DNA from: Pezicula radicicola
Taxonomy: Eukaryota; Ascomycota; Leotiomycetes; Helotiales; Dermateaceae
NCBI GenBank assembly: GCA_003008705.1
Contig: PDUO01000036.1
Location: 381,968-445,967, forward strand
DNA length: 64,000 nucleotides
Direction: 5' to 3'
Shown here: positions 57,086 to 64,000 of the stretch, in pieces
Position numbering within the stretch: position 1 is the first letter of the stretch
Layout of the letters: each line of letters begins with the position of its first letter
Made by a program: the position numbers and the translations under genes
Notes under the pieces: generated by a model
Databases searched by the model: none
Told to the model about the DNA's origin: nothing
Seen by the model: only the letters and a program-made list of their open reading frames with translations

Positions 57086-57569
57086 GCCCAACTTTGAATT
57101 TATAATTTATGGAATGGAATAACTATTTCCCGGCCTATTTTATATAGTTCTAGCTAATTAGAGGCCTAGTATAGGATATTACTAATATCTATAAACAATA
57201 TTACAATATAACAATATACTGGCAATATAGGTACCCTAATATCATATCATATTACTACAATATAGGGTTTCTAATATCATATCATCTTATGACAATATAG
57301 GAATTGTGATATCATATTGCCTATATCGTAAAGGAAACGGTATATTGTCATATTGTTAGCCACACTGACGATCATAAAGATGTTGAACATTAAAGACCGT
57401 AGTCGTGCCATCGGTAGTAAGGTAAACGGGCTTATTCTTGGTCTATGCTTATTTAAGATCGTGACGTCGAATTGTGTGATATATAATACTCTATTGCTCA
57501 GAGTAAGGGAATTGAGCCTAACAGCGCAGCGGGATTCGAGCAAGGGCCATGGTGTAAGCTAGGCCAGCA

Positions 57570-57800
57570 CTTCAAGAGGAAGACTGCTACTTGCTACTGC
57601 AAATGGTATGTCAGTCAACGCAAAAGATAATTGTTAGTCGAGACTTACAAAGATGTTGACGGATACGTGCTAGCAACTTCAAGAGGAAGTCTGCTACTTT
57701 GCCACTGCATGGAATGTTAGTCAACGCAAAAGAGAATTGTTAGTTGACACGCAGATATCAAATGATACGTGCTAGTAACTTTGAGAGGAAGCTACTACAA
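57570..57800. repeat. ~105-bp tandem repeat, 2.2 copies
   Basis: Units begin at 57570, 57677 and 57779 with cttcaagaggaag-like sequence. Each contains gtcaacgcaaaagagaattg and ends atacgtgctagtaa. The third copy is partial. Confidence 0.8.
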
Positions 57801-58171
57801 ATCGAATCCAGTCCGAATAGCTTCAGATCCTCCCACAACCCGCAGAAGCGTTTGCTATGTGTGCCAGGTGGACCGAAGGAGAGTCTGAATGACGCTTGAT
57901 ATGTCCACGAACCGCTGAAGCGTTTGTACCTTGGAAATTTGGAAATTTGGACCAATCGAAACCGTTTTGTGTTTTCGTGTTGAATGGCTCATTGGTTTGA
58001 GGTTGTCATTTGGTTCAAGGTTACTATCTGATTTGTGGCTGCCAACATATCGTATCGTACTGTCGACGGAGGTCAACTATGAAGCGTTTGTGCCCTTCGG
58101 AAGGCGGAGCACCGAGTGCTTGACACCCTATGGATTGTCGAATTGATGGTCTTACATGCAGCACCATCGGG

Positions 58172-58720
58172 CTACTGCAATGCCTCCGCATTCCGGTTAC
58201 TTCCGATGCTTGCTTTCCCCTTGGAGACCTGTGGCTGTCTCATTTTGTTTGGACTGCCAGTTCCTTGTCCTCGCCTCGGTAGCGGAGAAGACTCTATAGC
58301 AGTAGGTGACTGCCGCAAAATGAAATAGAAGTTTCGCACTCGGTCTCTGGAAAGATTGGCTACATCGATGGCAGGAGCGGAAAACATTGAGATAAAGAAA
58401 GCCCCACATCGTCGAAAGAACAGAGGTAAGAATGAAATCGACTCGAGCGGCAGCTTGGTCTGCTTGATAAATGACAGGAAAACCTCTGTACCTTCAGTCC
58501 AAAGACCAATGATATTCAGATGTTTGAGGATTGGAAGAATTTCGTGATTCAGCAGCTTAGGACAATCTCGATCGATAGTCAAAGTATGGATGTGGGAAAA
58601 GTCCATCGCTTCTAACCATTCCTCGATGTTTGTTCTCGTATCATTCATGGCACTTAGCCATTGGGCTTCCTTGGGTGAGGACCCCCATGTCCAGTCGAAC
58701 CATTGTCGATTGTCAGTCAA
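58172..58720 (-). pseudogene. Fragment of F-box/LRR-like gene (central part)
   Basis: The first roughly 95 codons are family-like (EEWLEAMDFSHIHTLTIDRD, ILPILKHLNIIGLWTEGTEV, TKLPLESISF). After TKLPLESISF (about 58430) the frame loses resemblance. That last stretch is the inverted near-copy of 55475-55546. It would follow the N-terminal fragment at 55691-56650 and precede the fragment at 55467 in an intact gene. Confidence 0.6.
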
Positions 58721-58745
58721 TCCAAGGTCAGCACACTAGAGAGCC

Positions 58746-59151
58746 ATGACAAAGGGACGGATTGATCCTCTGTTCAACAAGATATCCAGTGCAGATATAT
58801 TTCGGTTCATTCATCAACAAGATACTGGTGGGAAACTCCAAACCTTGACCGTAGTTGTGGGGCGATATGAGGACCATCAGGAATACGGAATGTTCGGCCC
58901 ACCGGGTGGAAAGCTATTGCTGGCCAGATACATTTGTAAGATGGATCAAGGCATAGAGGTTTGTGACGGCAATGCAGGATATAATTCATATTAAGGGGGT
59001 GGATCCTGGTGATAGGCTAACTGAATTGGTCGAAGTATATGCATTCTTTGAACGTAGTTATACGTTGGACTCGGGGGGTGGTTGGTGTAGACGGGATGAG
59101 ATTTTGGATAGGAGATTATTCCAGGTTTCGGTATTTGAGCGGACTCCGTGA
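58746..59151 (+). pseudogene. Fragment of F-box/LRR-like gene (C-terminal part)
   Basis: Plus-strand frames 58746..58994 and 58963..59151 together recall the end of the same family (DIFRFIHQQDTGGKLQTLTV, then GDRLTELVEVYAFF). They are separated by a frame change with no clear intron. The fragment is head-to-head with the central fragment 26 bases away. Confidence 0.45.
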
Positions 59152-59287
59152 ACTATGGTTTAGTTCCGAGCATTGTATAATACATTGCAAGCTGGTTGCT
59201 CCTTGAAAAGACAAAGCCAACCGGGAAATGAAAATCGTGACACATCGATTACTTTTTATCTCGAGCAAAATATTCTGGCTGACTGGG

Positions 59288-61884
59288 CTATTTTAAGAGC
59301 CCACCAACGTCATGCAGCTTTAAAGTTCCGGACGTACTTGGTTTCCTATGTCGCGACACCGATCGGGGTTCTTTCTTTTCTTTTCCTCGCTCATTCATAT
59401 TTCGGATCTTCTCACGAAACTGTGCGAATCCGCCCTGGGCAGGTTGTGGAGAAGCTGGAGGACTTGGAGGATATTCAATGTTCATTGAAGGATCAGGTTG
59501 AGCGTCAAGCTGGCTAGATACGTAGTTGAATCTTACCGGTGGATTTTGGCGCTTCTCCGGTCCTAAAGGCGGGAGTATGGACCAAATGTACATTCGGATA
59601 GCCCAACCCGGTTGAATAACTGACTCCCAAGATGAAGGCAGGATGATGTCCCCGCTTGGCGTGACTAAGTCGTATAGTCCATCTGCAACATGTGGGCCGA
59701 TAATCTCCATATGCTCAAATGCTCGCTTAAGGATAAGTTCCATGCCCTGTGTTTTCTATTAGTTATATGAAGAAGTGCGGAGTATCTATATTTTGGGGGG
59801 AAGGCTTACCGCCCACGTTTGAACTAAGTTGAACGGCAGGATGAACTTCCGACCAATGGCATCGGTAAATTTGATTGGTGCTTGCCACTTTTCGCTCTGC
59901 GTGAAGCCAGGCATCTTCGACGCACAGATTGAGGCCTTCTGCTCTAAGGTCAAGTCCGTGGCTGGCTTTAATCTTATCTGATAGCCGTCCTTTAGGAAGC
60001 GATCAATATCAAAGACCGATGATTTGAAATCTCTATGTGAATTGCTGCAAGGTGCGTTTTTTATCCTATCATTGTTTGGAGACACAGGCGCCTCTCGATG
60101 ATATTCCGGAGGATGTTCCGGTCTAGCATCTATACGTGGTGCTTTATGCCTGCTTTCTGTCGCGGTTTCAATATTCTGAGCATTATTTTCAACGGGTAGC
60201 TCATTTCTAGGAGAAGATACTACGGCATCATTTATTGTGAGCAATGTATTCTCCTGAGAATTACTGGGCGCCAAATTCTTCGAGTTGATAAAGCCCACGA
60301 AGGAGTAAGCTGGATTGGCTGGTATGCCATCCCAGAGGGTAACAGGCATGCTCATCAACACGAGAGTAGAGCAGCTTTTGTAGACGCCCTCAATTTTAAT
60401 ATCCCTTGCTCCGTTTGGTATGTTCCGCAGCCACTGACACCATTTTTTCACCTTTTGACGATCTTCTTCCTCATCACCATCGATGAAATAGTCATCCTCA
60501 AGACGAACAGCCAACAATACTTGAGGTGACTTAATCGGCTCAGAAGCTTCGGATGGAACAGTTAGAGCTGTAGACACAGGTGCGTCAGAGCTCTCGGCTG
60601 ATGTGGCTAGTCGTGAACTGTCTCCAGCAGATTCACTGCTGGGGCTCATTAAGTCCTCCATCTCACCTATTGCAGCCCGCGAAAGTTCTGCCGGCAATGG
60701 AGTTATCATAATACTCCTGTACGGAGTCTCATTTGTCAGAAAACAATGAACCGGGGTCCGTCGTTTGTGACATTCGTATCTGGGACGCCCATCCTGATCA
60801 GTCCAAATATCTCCTTGGCGGTCTCTCAGCAAGCTTGGCTTCCAATTCTTCAGGTTCCCGATGATTCTACCATGCAGCTCTGCGACTGAGAATGGCGGCC
60901 CTGTAAATAATTCTTCCAATTCGTGGATAAGGGCATTCGTGAATGAGTGCTGGCCAACAGAAGGTGCTTGAGTTTCAAAGCCACAGGCAGCGATGACTTC
61001 TGTGACACCCTGCCCAGTAACATTAATGGCAGGATGAGTGGAATGACAACTGTCGAACAGCAAAAGGACATCAGATTCGGCCTCTTCGAGCAGTTGTTGC
61101 ACACCGCCGGATGGCAGAGATGGCGACTTACTACTATTGTTGCTATAATCTTATCAGCTGGCTGTGTGATTTGAAATCCTCACCAGATAAAGGCAGAAAT
61201 TGTGGGGATTGATTCAAGGGTTGAGAATGAAGGGTGATTGATATCTAATGACCTGATCTTTGATGCTTGTTGCGTACATCAGAATCGGTGACAGGAGATG
61301 CCCTCAACTCAAAAGGAAACTTCATTTACTCACGCCACCCATATTGGTGCTTCATTGGTAAGTCGACTCGGACGAGAATGACCAGCATAATAGACAACTA
61401 AAAGATTCTCCTCGCCATCTTTTTCAAGAAAAGACGTGATCCGAGATGTAGTAGCCTTCCCAGGTGTCTTTCGGGGGATCTTGAATTCATCCACGGCGAA
61501 ACGGTAGAGATTCGAAAAGACATGTCCAAGTCGTCGGATCTCTACTTCAACACCCAGGTTATCATCTTCCCAGCTCATAAGAAGCACGTGCACACCAGAG
61601 TAACGGCTGTTATTTCGAGTAGGCCACACCGCATTGATTGCTCCTCGAAGATCGTCTGCAAATTTCTCAATACTAGCTATGTGTTCATCAACAAAGGAAA
61701 CGTCGTGTGTGTTGAGCTGTATGAAACCCCTCTCTGACGGGTCGTCTGCCTAAAGGATGTGAGCTTTGCCATTGTTATATGACTCTGGGCTTAGAGACTG
61801 ACTGGATTTCTCAATATACCTGGATCGTCCTCTCCAGCGAGACCAGTTGGGAATTCTGAAGGCCTCTGTTGTGACATTTGTCAT
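59288..61884 (-). CDS. Caspase-like (C14) protein with C-terminal ubiquitin-like domain
   Basis: Minus-strand exons: 5' exon uncertain (candidate ATG 61884), then 61749..61334, 61142..59810 and 59746..59288, about 735 residues or more. The caspase-fold domain shows SGVHVLLMSWEDD, LVVYYAGHS with the catalytic histidine (about 61380), and SDVLLLFDSCHS with the cysteine (about 61045). A middle of about 250 residues is Ser/Glu-rich. The C-terminal part reads PIKFTDAIGRKFILPFNLVQ, TWAGMELILKRAFEHMEIIG and IILPSSWESVIQPGW, the fungal ubiquitin-like domain found in many fungal signalling proteins. The TWAG join falls exactly on the last intron. It likely acts in regulated proteolysis, cell death or self-recognition; that role is inferred from the domains. 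The histidine context is GHS rather than GHG. Confidence 0.8.
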
Positions 61885-62345
61885 GTAATGTAGAAAGGGG
61901 GTTCTCCTGGTAATGGTGAAAGAGGAGATGCTGTGATTTTCCAAGGAACCAAAGTATAGCTCTATTCAGTGAGCAGTCTCATGTTACTCTGCTCTGTGAT
62001 GCGATAGGTTAGGTCCCCTTGATGAAGACAATGTGCCATTGACACCTTAGCCCTGGCGCCTTTGTATCAAGGAGGCGACTATAGAGAGAGATACTTCGTA
62101 CATCGTGAACAGAGGAAGCTGAAGTTTGGATGGGAAGCCACCAATCATTTTGATGGTGAAGGATGCAAGGCTGACTGGTTCGGTGACCGATTAGGTCAAG
62201 TCTGGGTAATTAATTTAGTAGATTGAAGCACGTGATCTCCAAAGCGGCGAATTGGCGTCTTATTTCTTTCGTCGCTCACCCATCACATTACTTCGTTGTG
62301 ATATGGATGCAAAGATGCCAATAATCGCAAAAGACCAACTCCATT
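61885..62345. promoter_or_regulatory. Shared upstream region of two divergent caspase-like genes
   Basis: About 460 bases between the divergent starts, without ORFs of note. By position it is a bidirectional promoter, which would allow joint control of the two caspase-like genes. Confidence 0.45.
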
Positions 62346-64000
62346 ATGGCTGACTCACCAATGGATGACCTTGATAGTCTGGCGGGGAGTTCATCTGAGC
62401 TACAAATCCTGCCCCCTCCTCGACACGATGAATTGGACCGCCTTCTCTTCCACATCCCCCTGGAGACTTTCGGAAAGAGACTCCAGCTTGCCGCAGAGGC
62501 TGTCTTTCCAAATAGTACCGAATCTCGCTACAAGAACGTTCATGTATTGCTTCTTTGTTGGGAGGAAGGCGATCCAAGATTACCGGTTGAACGTGAGTTG
62601 GCCGAGCTCGAGGATGTTTTCCAGGACGACTATCATTTCGAGACGGAAACCTGGAGGATCCCAAAGAAGAAGGGTTATGATCGAGCATTGAATCGGAAAA
62701 TCACGGATTTTGTTGAGCTTGAAGATGACAGTCGGGATTGTCTGAAGATCGTATATTATGGCGGCCATGGTTTTCTTAGCCCGAGTCGCCAGCTGATGTG
62801 GTCAAAGTACGCCAGCCAAAAGCGCCTTTGGAGCAAAATTCGCTGACTAAATATAGTCTGCCAAGCAAGGAGCAACCCTTGTACCAGTCGGTGAAATGGC
62901 ATGCTATTCAAGCAACTCTAGAAGACGCCGAATCTGATGTTCTGCTCCTGTTGGATTGTTGCGCTGCTGGGACTGCAAGCACCGATAATGGCCGTGGAGT
63001 CACGGAACTTCTCGGTGCTTGCGCTTTCAATGTCACTGCTAATGGCGTAGGAGAGTTCTCTTTCACGACAGCATTGAGCAAAGAGTTGCACACTTTCAGT
63101 AAAATTCCATCCTTCACGGTCGGAAGACTTTACAACAGCCTCCTTCGAAGGACCCAGATGTCATTGTCTTACATGACTCTTCAAAAAGCCCCGATACATG
63201 TGGTTTTGACGCAGGATGAGAAGCTGCCTAGGAGCATACAGCTTTCACCCCTCCCATTACCTCTGGAAGAATCCGAATCTAGCTTAGCCGTGACAACAAT
63301 AGAGTCTGAGCCCAAGATGCTTCGTGGCTCACCAATGTCTAAGGCGTCTTTTGATGACAATAGACCCTTCTCGCCAGAATCAAGTCGCTCATCAATGACA
63401 AGTCTGTCTTTGGATGGTATCAAGTTGTATCCTCGTATTGCTCTTAGCGTTCAATTGCCTGGAAATATCCGTGCCGATCAGTTATCTGAAGATCTATTCA
63501 GAGACTGGCTTCGTATGATACCCGTTGTTGCAGAAAATGTCAAAGTCGAGGCTGGTTGGGCCAGCTTCTCCACTCTGTTAATTGTTTCGGTGCCTATGCT
63601 AATCTGGAAGTACATTGAGGAAGACCCAGCGGTGAGAATGGTTGGAATCATAAGATCTCCTAACGTCCTGATTCCAAGAGCAAACCCGGAACAGAACATC
63701 GTGTCTTCTTTGGTGGATAAAGGTACCGGTCTTAACCACAACTTCAAAGGCGCATTGGCCATTGTACAGAGGTGGTTCAGTGACCTGGGAAAGCGAAATC
63801 AAAGGGAGGTTCTATTCAAGCTTCACGACACAAGGGTAGCAAGAGAAAGTTTCCCGCAGAGATTTGGTAACGGAACTGAGGAAATTTCGGAGTTGGACTC
63901 AGATGACTGGGGCTCTGGCTTGGAATCATATAGAGAGGAAAGGGAGCCACGTCGTGGTGGTCACGGACCGCGCCGTACACGGTCACGAACCAGATCATCC
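62346..64000 (+). CDS. Caspase-like (C14) protein (3' end outside window)
   Basis: Exons are 62346..62806 and 62857..>64000 with a 50-nt intron, phase 2. At least 535 residues are visible. The caspase core carries KNVHVLLLCWEEGD, LKIVYYGGHGF with the histidine (about 62765) and SDVLLLLDCCAAG with the cysteine (about 62957). The tail contains a Ser/Pro-rich linker and a roughly 150-residue region (LPGNIRADQLSEDLFRDWLR, MVGIIRSPNVLIP). It then becomes charged and Arg-rich at the edge (RRGGHGPRRTRSRTRS). It is a clear paralogue of the minus-strand caspase gene across the 460-base gap, with aligned motifs. Whether it too carries a ubiquitin-like end cannot be seen. Confidence 0.85.

Larger units (their letters stand above)
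56651..58171. other. AT-rich, repeat-bearing spacer of the scrambled locus
   Basis: Contains repeated cctatttcgaag words (56825-57085), runs of aatatt/atatcat words, a 24-bp inverted partner (about 57352-57375) of the membrane-span coding sequence at about 56587-56611, and the 105-bp tandem repeat at 57570. No gene. Confidence 0.6.

Noticed and set aside
59173..59517. Plus-strand ORF of 114 codons
   Set aside because: Antisense to the ubiquitin-like domain exon of the caspase gene.
1..64000. CRISPR arrays, operons or bacterial origin
   Set aside because: Spliced genes and fungal families throughout; the direct repeats found are minisatellites or coding repeats without spacers.

Overview
The window looks like nuclear DNA of a filamentous ascomycete. 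Genes carry short GT-AG introns of about 45-90 nt, coding blocks are separated by long AT-rich stretches with no credible ORFs, and many proteins belong to fungal families: SUR7/PalI, UNC93-like and monocarboxylate-type MFS, salicylate-hydroxylase-like FAD monooxygenase, LEA/hydrophilin and DUF3659 proteins, and a caspase joined to a fungal ubiquitin-like domain. The flavour of the families suggests Leotiomycetes (Botrytis/Sclerotinia-like), but that is inference. No bacterial or viral genes, rRNA, CRISPR array or confident tRNA were seen. Exon joins were worked out by hand from splice sites and reading phase.

Left part (1-27.4 kb): a kelch-type secreted protein runs off the left edge (minus strand). 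It is followed by a four-exon SUR7/PalI-like membrane protein, an AT-rich gap, a ten-exon amidase, and a 3.8 kb gene-free AT-rich block. Next come a divergent UNC93-like transporter / FAD monooxygenase pair and a dynamin-like gene that has lost its P-loop part. A divergent MFS transporter / monocarboxylate permease pair follows, with a phytanoyl-CoA-dioxygenase-like enzyme next to it. These form small metabolic and transport neighbourhoods typical of fungal accessory chromatin.

Middle (27.4-54.9 kb): after a second AT-rich desert comes the most unusual region, about 23 kb in which nearly every gene encodes a hydrophilic, repetitive, low-complexity protein. In order: a 103-aa protein of 11-residue glycine repeats; two proteins sharing a conserved C-terminal tail (LDL..E.....K.KGDVTI); a conserved hypothetical protein; an 88-aa protein; a serine hydrolase with a tail of repeated W..LSKVTPNPFKG motifs; a 681-aa LEA-like protein; and a 1469-aa DUF3659 repeat protein with a Gly/Leu-rich hydrophobic end. 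This is my best candidate for an undescribed system. In the second tail protein the last coding segment is duplicated downstream of the stop, so spliced and unspliced mRNAs would encode almost the same tail.

Right part (54.9-64 kb): an 18-bp minisatellite leads into a scrambled locus. Pieces of an F-box/leucine-rich-like gene lie on both strands, with short inverted repeats and a roughly 105-bp tandem repeat. The window ends with two divergently transcribed caspase-like genes. One carries a C-terminal ubiquitin-like domain; the other is cut by the right edge.
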